DNA of 64,000 bases from Chloroflexota bacterium (GTDB lineage: Bacteria; Chloroflexota; Dormibacteria; Dormibacterales; Dormibacteraceae). Below are positions 24,192 to 34,392 of this stretch, one piece after another. Each line of letters starts with the position of its first letter. The stretch's first letter is position 1. Made by a program: the position numbers and the translations under genes. The notes under the pieces were generated by a model that did not search any database, was not told the origin of the DNA, and saw only the letters and a list, made by a program, of their open reading frames with translations. The stretch is taken from contig VBHB01000079.1 of the NCBI GenBank assembly GCA_005880315.1, positions 62,001-126,000 of the forward strand, given 5' to 3'.

Positions 24192-24946
24192 TCACCGTGG
24201 CGGCCGGCGCCGCCCGAGAAGCGGCGGGCACCTTCTTGAGCTTCGCCAGAGGCGATGACGTCGATACCGCCGCGATATTCCTCGCGCATGGCCTGGTCCA
24301 TGTCCAGCGACCACTGCCGGAGCAAGCTTCTGCGATCCGCGCGCAGCGCGCCTTGCGGATGCGCGGCGAGCCGCAGCGCCAGTCCGACGGCTTCGGCCAG
24401 CGCCTCGCCCGGCGGCGCCAGCCTCTCGACCAGGCCGATGCCCAGCGCCTCGACCGCCGGTACGGGACGCCCCGTCAGGACCAGGTCCATCGCCCTGCCC
24501 TGCCCGATCATCCGCGGCAGGCGGATGGTGCCGAGATCGATCAAGGGCACACCGAAACGCCGGTTGAACACACCCAACGTCGCATCGCGCGCGGCGACCC
24601 TGAGGTCGCACCACAGGGCGAGCTCCAACCCGCCGGCGACGGCGAAGCCCTCGATGGCGGCGATCACAGGCTTGTCGAGGCTCATGCGCGTCGGACCCAT
24701 CGGTCCCGGCCCCGTTTCCGCGAGCGGGCTCGCCTCTCCACGCGCGATCGCTTTAAGGTCGAAGCCCGAGCAGAACGTTCCGCCCGCGCCGGTCAGTACC
24801 GCGACGGCCAATGCCCCATCCGCATCGAAGCGTTCGAAACACTCGACGAGCCGGCTTGCCGTATCCGGGTCGACCGCGTTGCGGGCGTCGGGACGGTCGA
24901 TCGTCACGACGACCACCTGTCCGTCGGGCTCGTAACGAACGGTCAT
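24188..24946 (-). CDS. Enoyl-CoA hydratase/isomerase (crotonase) family
   Basis: 252 aa from ATG 24946. Crotonase fold: GTFCSGFDLKAIA (first oxyanion-hole block, about residue 58), KPVIAAIEGFAVAGGLELALWCDLRVAA (second block) and FNRRFGVPLIDLGTIRLPRMIG. The usual catalytic Glu pair of hydratases is not fully conserved (GVPLIDLGT), so it may act as a hydratase or another crotonase-type enzyme on acyl-CoA. It sits 17 bp downstream of pruA in the same operon and precedes the 58-aa membrane protein. Confidence 0.88.
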   Translation of the reverse strand: MTVRYEPDGQVVVVTIDRPDARNAVDPDTASRLVECFERFDADGALAVAVLTGAGGTFCSGFDLKAIARGEASPLAETGPGPMGPTRMSLDKPVIAAIEGFAVAGGLELALWCDLRVAARDATLGVFNRRFGVPLIDLGTIRLPRMIGQGRAMDLVLTGRPVPAVEALGIGLVERLAPPGEALAEAVGLALRLAAHPQGALRADRRSLLRQWSLDMDQAMREEYRGGIDVIASGEAQEGARRFSGGAGRHGE

Positions 24947-24963
24947 GGGCTTAGGCCCCCGGA

Positions 24964-26598
<1,635 letters not shown>

Positions 26599-26670
26599 GT
26601 CTGCTCCTGGAGGGTGAATCGGCCTGCGCCAAACGTTGATGTTAGGAGGTCTCAGTAACCCGGGGTCGTA

Positions 26671-26691
26671 TCGGACTTGTAAGCAGTCCGA
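26671..26691. promoter_or_regulatory. Inverted repeat before the glycosyltransferase cluster
   Basis: TCGGACT, 7-nt spacer, AGTCCGA: two perfect 7-bp arms ending 2 nt before the GTG start of the nucleotidyltransferase gene. It could be a repressor operator or a start-occluding hairpin. No protein is assigned. Confidence 0.45.
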
Positions 26692-26693
26692 TT

Positions 26694-27626
26694 GTGGGAG
26701 GCGCTGCCTTGATCGGCCATTCTCCAGCCCAAACCTCGTCCACGTCGGAGCGAGTCCGGCGAACCGTAGCGCTCCTGTCGCGTCGCGGCTTTGCGCTGGA
26801 CGTGAAGCAGCTGGCAGGCTCGTGCCTGGGTGGCGCGATCAGCGAGGAGGACGTTCGCTGGGCGGTCGCCGCCTCGCCCGAGCTGACCCTCACACACGAT
26901 CTGATTGTCCTGCGCTCGGACCGAGCGAGAGCCGTCGCGATCAGGTCCCGGGCTGCGGACCACGCCACCGACGCCCCGCCATACACGGAGATGACGGTGC
27001 GCTTCGTCCGCACACTGGTCCGGGTCGCGCCATTCATTCGCAGCGTCTCGATTGCGGGCTCGCTGGCGAGTGGAGGCTTTCGGGCGTCGGACGACGTGGA
27101 CCTGAACCTGATCGTCGACGACGGCCGACGCCACCTCGCATACGTGGCGGTCAACGTCCTTGGCGTGCTGCACGCGCTGCGTCATCGCGCCAAGCCTGTC
27201 GACGACCTCACTCGGCGCCCGCTCGCGCCAAGGCTGATGACCGCGAACCTGATCCTGGAGCGGTCGCAATGCCACCCGCTGGCGCGGCAGGACGAGGACA
27301 TGGCGTTCGAGCTGCTGATGTCACAGCCAGTCTTCGGCCTGGATGTCTTCGACGAGGTCATCGAGGCCAACCTCGTGTTGCTCGACCACTTTCCGCAGCT
27401 CGAGTCGCGTTCGCGGAACCTGGCCATCGAAGCCCCCGCGCGACGGTGGCTTCCAGGCTGGTTCTTCCCCGCCGTGCTGGACGGCCTGGCGAGGAAGCTT
27501 GGCGGAGCCGCGTGGCGCTTCATGCAGTGGACGCGCCGCGGCAAGCCGGATGCCCTGGCGCGCGTGGCCTACGTGCGGGCCACCATGCGTCCTTATACCC
27601 TGTTCGACGAGACGCACTCGACGTGA
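26694..27626 (+). CDS. Nucleotidyltransferase-domain protein
   Basis: 310 aa, GTG start. Residues ~20-100 look like a helical N-terminal domain (RVRRTVALLSRRGFALDVKQLAG). The core is a minimal nucleotidyltransferase motif, SIAGSLASGGFRASDDVDLNLIVDDG (about residues 119-145), with the GS and DxD-like DVDL elements of the Pol-beta superfamily. The C-terminal part is helical with a short hydrophobic stretch (WLPGWFFPAVLDGLARKLGG). NTP-transfer activity is likely; the acceptor is unknown. It is the first gene of the overlapping cluster, and its stop overlaps the GTG of the large glycosyltransferase (GTGA). Confidence 0.75.
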   Translation: MGGAALIGHSPAQTSSTSERVRRTVALLSRRGFALDVKQLAGSCLGGAISEEDVRWAVAASPELTLTHDLIVLRSDRARAVAIRSRAADHATDAPPYTEMTVRFVRTLVRVAPFIRSVSIAGSLASGGFRASDDVDLNLIVDDGRRHLAYVAVNVLGVLHALRHRAKPVDDLTRRPLAPRLMTANLILERSQCHPLARQDEDMAFELLMSQPVFGLDVFDEVIEANLVLLDHFPQLESRSRNLAIEAPARRWLPGWFFPAVLDGLARKLGGAAWRFMQWTRRGKPDALARVAYVRATMRPYTLFDETHST

Positions 27627-30600
27627 TCGCCTCGATCACTGTCGGAGTGCTGGCGGCAACCAGCCTCGCGCTGCTGTGCTTCGGATTGAATCTCCTGTAC
27701 CTCACCTGGAGCTCCACTCGCATCCGCCCCTCGCCTCAGCAGCTGGTTCTGTCGGGAGAGGAACCGACCGTCTGCGTGCAGGTCCCGATCTACAACGAGC
27801 GCTACGTCGCCGAGCGGGTCATCGACGCGGTCTGCGCGATGGACTGGCCGCGCGATCGCCTCGAGGTGCAACTGCTCGACGACTCCGATGACGAGACCTC
27901 GTTCATCGTCAGCCGCCGGGCGGCGCACTGGCGTCGCAAGGGGACGAAAGTCGCCCACGTGCGGCGCGCTACGCGTGAAGGTTTCAAGGCCGGCGCGCTC
28001 GCGCACGGGCTGAGCCTCACCGCCGCGCCCTTCATAGCCATCTTCGACGCGGATTTCGTGCCGCCGTCCGACTTCCTGCGCCGCACCGTTGGCGTCTTCG
28101 CCGACCCGCGTGTCGGTTTCGCGCAGGCCCGATGGGGACACCTCGACGAGGGCTACTCGTGGTTCACGCGCCTGCAGGCGCTGGCCATCGACTTCCATTT
28201 TCTCGTCGAGCAGGCCGTTCGATCGGAGAAGGGCTTCTTCACCAACTTCACAGGCACCGCGGGAGTCTGGCGGCGCGACGCCATCGACGACGCGGGGGGA
28301 TGGAGCGCCGCCACGCTGACCGAGGACCTCGAGCTCAGCTATCGCGCACAGCTCCGTGGTTGGAAGTCGGCCTATGTCGAGGACCTGGTGGTGCCGGAAG
28401 AGCTGCCGGTGTCCATCGACGCGTACCGGCGCCAGCAGTCACGATGGGCGACCGGGAGCTTCCAGTCCGCGTTTCTCCTGCTCGTCCCGGTCATGCGCAG
28501 CTCCAACCGTCTCGCTGTCAAGTTCCAGGCCGTAGTGCATCTCATCGCATACGGCGTCGGTCCGGTGATGCTGATCCAACTCGCCTGCTATCCGCTGCTT
28601 CTGGTCGTGTTCGCCCAGGAGAAGCTCGAGCTGCCCTGGTACGTCAAGGACGTGACTGTTGTAGCCATCCTCGTGGGCATCTCGCCGTGGATCGGATTCA
28701 TGGTCGCCCAGACGCGGCAGGGCCGGCGGTGGTGGGCGGGGGTGCCGTCGCTCCTGTGCCAGGTGGTCGGCGCCGGTATGTCGCTCAACACGTTGATTGC
28801 TCTCGCGCGCGCCACCCGCCGCGGAGGCGAGTTCGTGCGCACACCGAAGCACCGCATCGTCCAGCGGGGCCAGGAGTGGCGCGACCAGGCTTACGTCCAG
28901 GTAGGCGACCCGCGCGCACTGGCCGAAGGTCTAGTCGGCCTGGGCGCTTTCGCCATGGTGCCCACAGCCATAGCTATGGGCCAGGGCCTCGTCGCCGTCT
29001 ACTCCGGCATGTTCGGCCTTGGGTTTGTCTCGGTCGCCGCTCTCAGCGCGGCCGACCTCGTCCAGGTGGTGGCCCTGCGCCGCCTGGGCGCTCGTGCCCT
29101 GACACGCGTTCGTGCTTTGACGCCGGTCGCCGGATTGTTTGGTTTGTGCGGGATTCTCCTCCTGCTCGCGGCGCAGCTGCCGGAACCATTCGAGGACGGC
29201 TACGGCCACTGGCTCATCGCCGCCAACCTGGCCCAGACCGGACACCTGCACGACCCGCTCTTCGGGATGGAGGACACATGGTTGCCCGGATACCACGTGC
29301 TCGGCGCCGCCGTCCTGACCGTTTTCGGATGGCACCAGCTCGCTGCGCTCAAGGTCCTCGGCGCGATGCTTGGGCTGGCCACACTCGCATGCGTCTACTG
29401 GATCGCGCCCAACGCCCGGCAGGGGCGGCTGGCTGTGGCCCTGCTTGCCCTCAACCCGGTCTTCCTCCTCACCTCCGGCTCGGCCGTGGTCGAGCCGCTC
29501 ATGACAGTGCTGCTCACCGGTGCTGCATTGGCCGCCATTCGGCGCCACGTGCGGCTGGCCGCACTGCTCGCAGCGCTGGCCGCGGTCACCGCTACCAAAG
29601 CGTGGATATGGATCGGCGCCGTCGTTGCCTTCGTGGTCATCGAAGAAATCCATGCACGCATCACCCAGCGCGCCATGCGACCGATAGCAGCTGCCGCATG
29701 GGCGGTCCCAGCGGTCGCGCTCCTGGTTTTCGTGCAACTCGGCTATGGACCGGCCGGCCATTCGATCGACCGCGGTTCAGTCGAGGTGCTGTCCGCAACT
29801 GCCCGCGGCAGTCTGCCCGGCAGCGCCATTGCGCGCGTGCTGGAGCTGGCGCGGACATACGGCATCGCGACGCTGCCTTTGTTTGCGCTCGGTTTGGTAG
29901 GCCTGGTCTCGGCGGTCCGCCGCCCCGAATCGATCGGCGGCATGCGGGCGCTCAGGTTCCTCCATGCGCCCGCCCTGGTCTACCTCGCGGCGGTGTTCGG
30001 CCTCGTCGCCGCAGGTGCATACACCGGCAGCCACCGCTATCTGTATCCCACGCTGCCGTCGCTGGCGCTCCTGGCTGCCGCCGCCCTCGACCGGGTGAGA
30101 TGGCCGGCCGGACTTGGCGCCATAGCCGCGGCTGCGCTCCTGGCAGTGGGCTTCCTTCCTGCGTATGCGAGCTTCGGAGCTGAGAACGACGGCCTCGTTG
30201 CGGCCGGGAGAGCGGCCGCCGGCCCGGGCATGCTCGTTACGGATTCACCGGTCGTCGCCTATTACAGCGGCCGGCCGCCATCAAAGATCGCGGGCTCGAG
30301 GTCGTTGCCTTCGGACCGCGACCAGGCGGTCGCCTGGATGACTTCGCACAACGTGGGCGCCATCGTGCTCGAAGGCATCAGCTACTACCCTGCCACCGCG
30401 CTATTCCCGGACCTGGCGAGCGGCCACGCCACACCGCCGTTCAGGTCGTTGGGCGATCAGGCCCGGTATCAGGTCGCGGGGGGCAAGCCCGTCTACGCCT
30501 ACCGCCTGGGAGGGGCGCTGCTGACGCAGTCGATCACGCCAGGCATCGCGGCCTGCATCGAAGGCACTGCCGTCCGTGGCAAGACGGCGCAGCTCGCAAA

Positions 30601-31201
30601 GGGTGTCGTGCTGGAGGTCGCCGGGAGCGACGTGGGCGGCGAAGGCATGGGCTTCGGAGTGCCGATCGTCCACTACGCGGATGGGTGGGTCTTCCCGCGG
30701 ACCGTCACCACAACCGACGTCTCCACGGCGACGGAAACGATCTGGCAGCGCGACTTCGAGCTGGACGAAACCGGTGGCGACGCGATCCCGGGTGGAGGCT
30801 TCGACTTCAAACCCGTGGCCTCACGAGGGCGAATCGAGGTCACCTACGCGATCTCGACTGCAGGGGTAGCGGTAAACGTAAAAGTAATCCGTTTGGAGCC
30901 CGGCTACACGGAGGTTGCGATCCTGAACGAAGAGTCAGCGGATTTCAACGACCTCGCCGACCCCTCGAAGACTCTTGTTGGCTCCGCTTTCGGCCGCTGG
31001 GTGCCGGTGGCCGGCGACTGGGCACGGTTGCGCTCAGGAAGCCTCGGCGTCGAATGGTCTGTGCCAGCCATCAAGGGAGCACAGCTCTACGGAGGCCGCG
31101 AATGGGCCGCTCCCAATTTCGACTGGGCTGGCCTGGACTACGTGTTCTCGGGGCCGTTCTACGGCACGAGTTATCGCATCAACGTGCAAGAAGCGAGGTG
31201 A
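27623..31201 (+). CDS. GT2 / GT-C fusion membrane glycosyltransferase, 1192 aa
   Basis: Three modules. Residues ~1-480: processive GT2 of the cellulose-synthase/glucomannan type, with VPIYNERYVAERVIDAV, the metal site FDADF (about 141), TEDLEL (about 232) and QQSRW (about 271), then TM helices. Residues ~490-880: a second polytopic region with a GT-C-like first loop (LPEPFEDGYGHWLIAANLAQTGHLHDPLFGMEDTWLPGYHV), resembling PMT/GT39 lipid-linked-sugar transferases. Residues ~960-1192: a soluble domain rich in beta strands, no family recognised. The GTG start overlaps the nucleotidyltransferase stop and the stop overlaps the radical SAM start. A single polypeptide combining cytoplasmic nucleotide-sugar and external lipid-sugar transferases is unusual. 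Confidence 0.88.
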   Translation: MIASITVGVLAATSLALLCFGLNLLYLTWSSTRIRPSPQQLVLSGEEPTVCVQVPIYNERYVAERVIDAVCAMDWPRDRLEVQLLDDSDDETSFIVSRRAAHWRRKGTKVAHVRRATREGFKAGALAHGLSLTAAPFIAIFDADFVPPSDFLRRTVGVFADPRVGFAQARWGHLDEGYSWFTRLQALAIDFHFLVEQAVRSEKGFFTNFTGTAGVWRRDAIDDAGGWSAATLTEDLELSYRAQLRGWKSAYVEDLVVPEELPVSIDAYRRQQSRWATGSFQSAFLLLVPVMRSSNRLAVKFQAVVHLIAYGVGPVMLIQLACYPLLLVVFAQEKLELPWYVKDVTVVAILVGISPWIGFMVAQTRQGRRWWAGVPSLLCQVVGAGMSLNTLIALARATRRGGEFVRTPKHRIVQRGQEWRDQAYVQVGDPRALAEGLVGLGAFAMVPTAIAMGQGLVAVYSGMFGLGFVSVAALSAADLVQVVALRRLGARALTRVRALTPVAGLFGLCGILLLLAAQLPEPFEDGYGHWLIAANLAQTGHLHDPLFGMEDTWLPGYHVLGAAVLTVFGWHQLAALKVLGAMLGLATLACVYWIAPNARQGRLAVALLALNPVFLLTSGSAVVEPLMTVLLTGAALAAIRRHVRLAALLAALAAVTATKAWIWIGAVVAFVVIEEIHARITQRAMRPIAAAAWAVPAVALLVFVQLGYGPAGHSIDRGSVEVLSATARGSLPGSAIARVLELARTYGIATLPLFALGLVGLVSAVRRPESIGGMRALRFLHAPALVYLAAVFGLVAAGAYTGSHRYLYPTLPSLALLAAAALDRVRWPAGLGAIAAAALLAVGFLPAYASFGAENDGLVAAGRAAAGPGMLVTDSPVVAYYSGRPPSKIAGSRSLPSDRDQAVAWMTSHNVGAIVLEGISYYPATALFPDLASGHATPPFRSLGDQARYQVAGGKPVYAYRLGGALLTQSITPGIAACIEGTAVRGKTAQLAKGVVLEVAGSDVGGEGMGFGVPIVHYADGWVFPRTVTTTDVSTATETIWQRDFELDETGGDAIPGGGFDFKPVASRGRIEVTYAISTAGVAVNVKVIRLEPGYTEVAILNEESADFNDLADPSKTLVGSAFGRWVPVAGDWARLRSGSLGVEWSVPAIKGAQLYGGREWAAPNFDWAGLDYVFSGPFYGTSYRINVQEAR

Positions 31202-32532
31202 GTGAGGTGAAGGCGGACGTTGTTTTGGTCTATCCCCAGGTGGCGCCCGCGCAGGGTCGTCACTGGATCATGCCTTCCCTCGGGCTCATGTACCTGAGCG
31301 CGTCCTTGAGGCGGGCCGGATACGAGGTGAGGCATATCGACCATACCTTCATGACGCGCGCCGAACTTCTCGCCGAGATCGAGCGGTTGCAGCCGTCAGT
31401 CATCGGCATCTACTGCATGATCACGATGCAGGACGAGGCGCTTTGGATCGCAGAGCAGGTTCGTGGCAAGGCGCTTACCGTAGTTGGCGGCCCCTACCCC
31501 TCGGGCGAGCCCGACACCTTCGTCGACCAGTTCGACCTGGTTGCGGTAGGCGAAGGCGAGGAGACGATCGTACAGGTCATGGAACACCTCGACGACCGCC
31601 GCTTCGAGGAGATTCCCGGGTTGGTTTTCAAGCGCGACGGCGAGATCGTGCAGACGACCCCACGGGTCCGCACCAAGGACATGTCGCACCTCCCGCTGCC
31701 CTATCGGGGGGATATCCCCAACGCCAAGTACATCGATTACTGGCGCAAGCACTGGAAGGACGCGACCACGCCGCTGATGTCCACACGTGGCTGTCCGTTC
31801 CGCTGCGACTTCTGCCACAAGTCGGTTTTCGGCGACCTGTTCAGCGCACGGCCCGTCGAGTCCGTGGTGGCGGAGATGCGCGAGATCGCTGAACTCGGCT
31901 ACGACCACATCTGGATGTCGGACGACCTGTTCACCCTCAACTACAAGCGCACATTCGAGCTGGCGCAAGCGATCGAGCGTGAGCATCTGCCCTTGACGTG
32001 GGAATGCCTCAGCCGCGTGACCCACGTCGACCAGGCATTGTTCGAGCAGATGCATCGCGCTGGCTGCAAGCGGATCTTTTTCGGTATCGAGTCCGGCGAC
32101 GCCGGCGTGCTGAAGGAGATGAAGAAAGGCATCACGCCGGAGCAGGCGCGCTCAGCGGTCGAGGCGTGCGTCGCGGCCGGAATCAAGGCGGCCGGCTTTT
32201 TCATGGTCGGTTACCTCGGCGAGACCACCGACTCTTTGATCCGCAGCATCAACTTCTCCAGCAGCCTCCCGCTCGACTACGTCAGCTACACCATCGCCTA
32301 CCCCCTGCCAGGCACTGGCTTCTACGAGAGGGTGCGGGAACGCAGGCAGCGAGGCGAGTGGCACAAGGTCAGGCACAACCGCCTCCTTTTCAACACGGAT
32401 TTCTCAGAGAACAAGCTCCGTGCGGCGATTCTCAAGGGCGCGATCCAGCACCGCCTGAACAAGATGAACCTGCGGCCGGCCTCGAGAGCTTTCGAGCTCG
32501 CCACCAACCCACTGCTACGCGTTCTTCGTTGA
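31198..32532 (+). CDS. B12-binding-domain radical SAM protein
   Basis: 444 aa, GTG overlapping the previous stop (GTGA). The N-terminal ~170 residues look like the cobalamin-binding Rossmann domain of class B radical SAM enzymes (VVLVYPQVAPAQGRHWIMPSLGLMYLSASLRRAGYEV, then VVGGPYPSGEPD and VAVGEGEETI). The radical SAM core has C199-x3-C203-x2-C206 (RGCPFRCDFC) and a GIESGDAGVLKEMKKGIT strand motif. Such enzymes methylate, cyclise or couple unreactive carbons; lipid and polyketide targets are common. The cobalamin-ligating His motif is not evident. Placement between an envelope glycosyltransferase and exported proteins suggests a membrane lipid or carrier substrate; this is inference. Confidence 0.88.
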   Translation: MSEVKADVVLVYPQVAPAQGRHWIMPSLGLMYLSASLRRAGYEVRHIDHTFMTRAELLAEIERLQPSVIGIYCMITMQDEALWIAEQVRGKALTVVGGPYPSGEPDTFVDQFDLVAVGEGEETIVQVMEHLDDRRFEEIPGLVFKRDGEIVQTTPRVRTKDMSHLPLPYRGDIPNAKYIDYWRKHWKDATTPLMSTRGCPFRCDFCHKSVFGDLFSARPVESVVAEMREIAELGYDHIWMSDDLFTLNYKRTFELAQAIEREHLPLTWECLSRVTHVDQALFEQMHRAGCKRIFFGIESGDAGVLKEMKKGITPEQARSAVEACVAAGIKAAGFFMVGYLGETTDSLIRSINFSSSLPLDYVSYTIAYPLPGTGFYERVRERRQRGEWHKVRHNRLLFNTDFSENKLRAAILKGAIQHRLNKMNLRPASRAFELATNPLLRVLR

Positions 32533-33452
32533 CGGCAACTTTGGCTGCGCTCGTGATGATCTGCGGCTGCTCGCACGCTCCCGCCGCACCCCGAGCGGAG
32601 CATCCATACCCGAAAGTTGGCGTGATCCTCCTTTCGTTGGCGACAGGAACCGTGAAGGCGTCGGCGTCGGTCGGCGGGGATCTCGTCGCGGTGACCTTGT
32701 CCGAGGACGGGGAGATCGCTTATGTCGCCGATAGCGCGCCGGGAGACGTGTACGCGCTTACGATGCCCGCGCTGACCGTCGTCTGGAAACAGCATGTAGG
32801 AGGCTCGCCATTCGGACTACTTGTGCATGGAGGTCGCCTCCTCGTGAGCTTGTTCGCGGGAGCGGCGGTGGTAGCTCTCGATCCTTTGAACGGAGCTCAG
32901 ATGGCCTCGTACCATGTGCCCGCAGGCCCCGCGGAGATCGCACTGGATGCCCAAGGTCGCGTTGTGGTCGCAGGCACGCGCGGGCAAGTCACGTACCTGG
33001 ACGGCACCCAGCTTCGCGCCGGAACTGGATTTGCGATCGCGCTGGTGGATGGCACGATGTGGACCGAGGATTACGAGCGCGCAGAGCTTGTCCATCTTGG
33101 CGATGGTCATCGGATTGGCTTGCCGCTACCCCTGTTTCCGTTCTGGCTCGCCCCGGGCGGCCCCGGGCAACTGCTCGTTTCAGCCGAGGGCGGTAATGAA
33201 GACGACGATCCCGGCGGTGTCTTTGCACTGGACACCACATCCGAAAAATTCACGACTCTTGCACGGCCCAGAGATCCCGACCAGGTGGTCGGATTCGGAA
33301 CCAAAGTCTTCGTCGCCGCACATGGTGACAAGGACGTATTGGCCATCGATGCCGAGAAAACCAACATTTGGGCGCCAGGCATGCCGGCGGTAGGGCTCGC
33401 GCCCGACGCTCAACTCGGCCTTCTGGCTGTCGTTGTGAATGATCATGAGTGA
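32529..33452 (+). CDS. Beta-propeller (YncE-like) lipoprotein
   Basis: 307 aa if TTG 32529 is used, which overlaps the radical SAM stop as TTGA, matching the NTGA overlaps upstream; TTG 32541, GTG 32553 and ATG 32556 are alternatives. The N-terminus MTATLAALVMICGCS is a short lipoprotein-type signal with Cys12 or Cys14 as the acylated residue. The rest shows five or six blade-like repeats of the YVTN/YncE type (LVAVTLSEDGEIAYVADSAPGDVYAL, GPAEIALDAQGRVVVAG, DPDQVVGFGTKVFVAAHGDKDVLAID). Predicted to sit on the outer face of the membrane as a binding or scaffold protein. No quinoprotein residues identified. Confidence 0.75.
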   Translation: MTATLAALVMICGCSHAPAAPRAEHPYPKVGVILLSLATGTVKASASVGGDLVAVTLSEDGEIAYVADSAPGDVYALTMPALTVVWKQHVGGSPFGLLVHGGRLLVSLFAGAAVVALDPLNGAQMASYHVPAGPAEIALDAQGRVVVAGTRGQVTYLDGTQLRAGTGFAIALVDGTMWTEDYERAELVHLGDGHRIGLPLPLFPFWLAPGGPGQLLVSAEGGNEDDDPGGVFALDTTSEKFTTLARPRDPDQVVGFGTKVFVAAHGDKDVLAIDAEKTNIWAPGMPAVGLAPDAQLGLLAVVVNDHE

Positions 33453-33882
33453 CGCTTGGCCGAGCGTCTTCAGAATCGTTGTGGGCATTTATTGGCTGTA
33501 CTTCGCGAGCCAGAAGTGGCAAGGCGTTGGCTGGATGCAGGGCGTGATCAAGTCAACCGCTCAGTCAAATCCAATTCCGGGTTTGCACGAGTTCCTGAAT
33601 GGCGTGGTGGTCCCGAACTGGTTCTTGTTCGCCGTCGGCCAGACGATCGGAGAGACGCTCGTCGCTGTCCTTCTCATCCTCGGCCTTGCAACACGCTGGG
33701 CGGCCGTTTTAGGCCTTCTGCTTGCCCTCAATCTGGCCCTTACGGTCGCGTTCGGGGTCAACGATGACGGCTTCAGGTGGCTCTATTACCTCGCGGTCAT
33801 CGCCAACGCGCAGGTGATCGTGTCCGGTGGGGGCCGCTACGCGGTCTCGAATGCCAAATGGATGCCCGCGTTTCTGCGCTAA
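33439..33882 (+). CDS. DoxX-family membrane protein
   Basis: 147 aa, four predicted TM segments. FRIVVGIYWLYFASQKW at the N-terminus and VGQTIGETLVAVLLILGLATRWAAVLGLLLALNL match the DoxX/SURF4-like fold; related proteins are quinone-linked subunits or maturation factors such as MauE and DoxD. ATG 33439 overlaps the propeller gene by 14 bp (ATG 33445 also possible). In this operon it could move electrons for an exported redox step. That is a guess from the family. Confidence 0.82.
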   Translation: MIMSDAWPSVFRIVVGIYWLYFASQKWQGVGWMQGVIKSTAQSNPIPGLHEFLNGVVVPNWFLFAVGQTIGETLVAVLLILGLATRWAAVLGLLLALNLALTVAFGVNDDGFRWLYYLAVIANAQVIVSGGGRYAVSNAKWMPAFLR

Positions 33883-34361
33883 CTGGTTTGGCGATGCTTC
33901 TGATCGGCTTTGGCGCGTGCACAAGCGATAAGCCCACAGCGCCGTCAACGGCGAGCACGGGATGCCGACAGGGCCCTGCGCTGGCCGGGGTATGGAGCCC
34001 GGACCGGCTGCAGCTCATAGCGCCGTGCAAACACGTGTCGGGAATGGTTGCGGTAACCCAGGGGGAGCCGGACGGCGACCATCATGTCTGGCTGTTGGTG
34101 GACGCCGGCTACGAATACCTACTTGATGACGAGAACCATTTCCAGGCCAAGCCGGCCTTGCTGGCCGAGATAACACCTAGCTGCCCCCTCGACAGCAACC
34201 CGCCTAACGCCGAGGCAGCTGCCCGATGCCCGCCGGCGCAGCTCCCCATCCCAGTCGCCGGTGACCACATCGCAATCGATGGCCCGTGGGTGCTGGACAC
34301 CGATCACGGCTGGCGGGAGATTCACCCGGTGGAGGCGATCCAGATTCTGGCCCAAGCTTAA
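33858..34361 (+). CDS. Small lipoprotein with OB-fold-like C-terminal motif
   Basis: 167 aa; ATG 33858 overlaps DoxX by 25 bp. Signal region MDARVSALTGLAMLLIGFGACTSDKP with Cys22 as the likely lipidated residue (Phe at -3 is unusual). The mature part has HVSGMVAVTQGEPDGDHHVWLLVD and GDHIAIDGPWVLDTDHGWREIHPVEAI, a strand pattern seen in small exported OB-fold-like domains. Four cysteines occur in the middle (TGCRQG, APCKH, PSCPLD, ARCPP). Last gene of the six-gene overlapping cluster. Function unknown. Confidence 0.7.
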   Translation: MDARVSALTGLAMLLIGFGACTSDKPTAPSTASTGCRQGPALAGVWSPDRLQLIAPCKHVSGMVAVTQGEPDGDHHVWLLVDAGYEYLLDDENHFQAKPALLAEITPSCPLDSNPPNAEAAARCPPAQLPIPVAGDHIAIDGPWVLDTDHGWREIHPVEAIQILAQA

Positions 34362-34392
34362 AGGCCGGCTTCCCGGTTACCCTTGATGGCCT

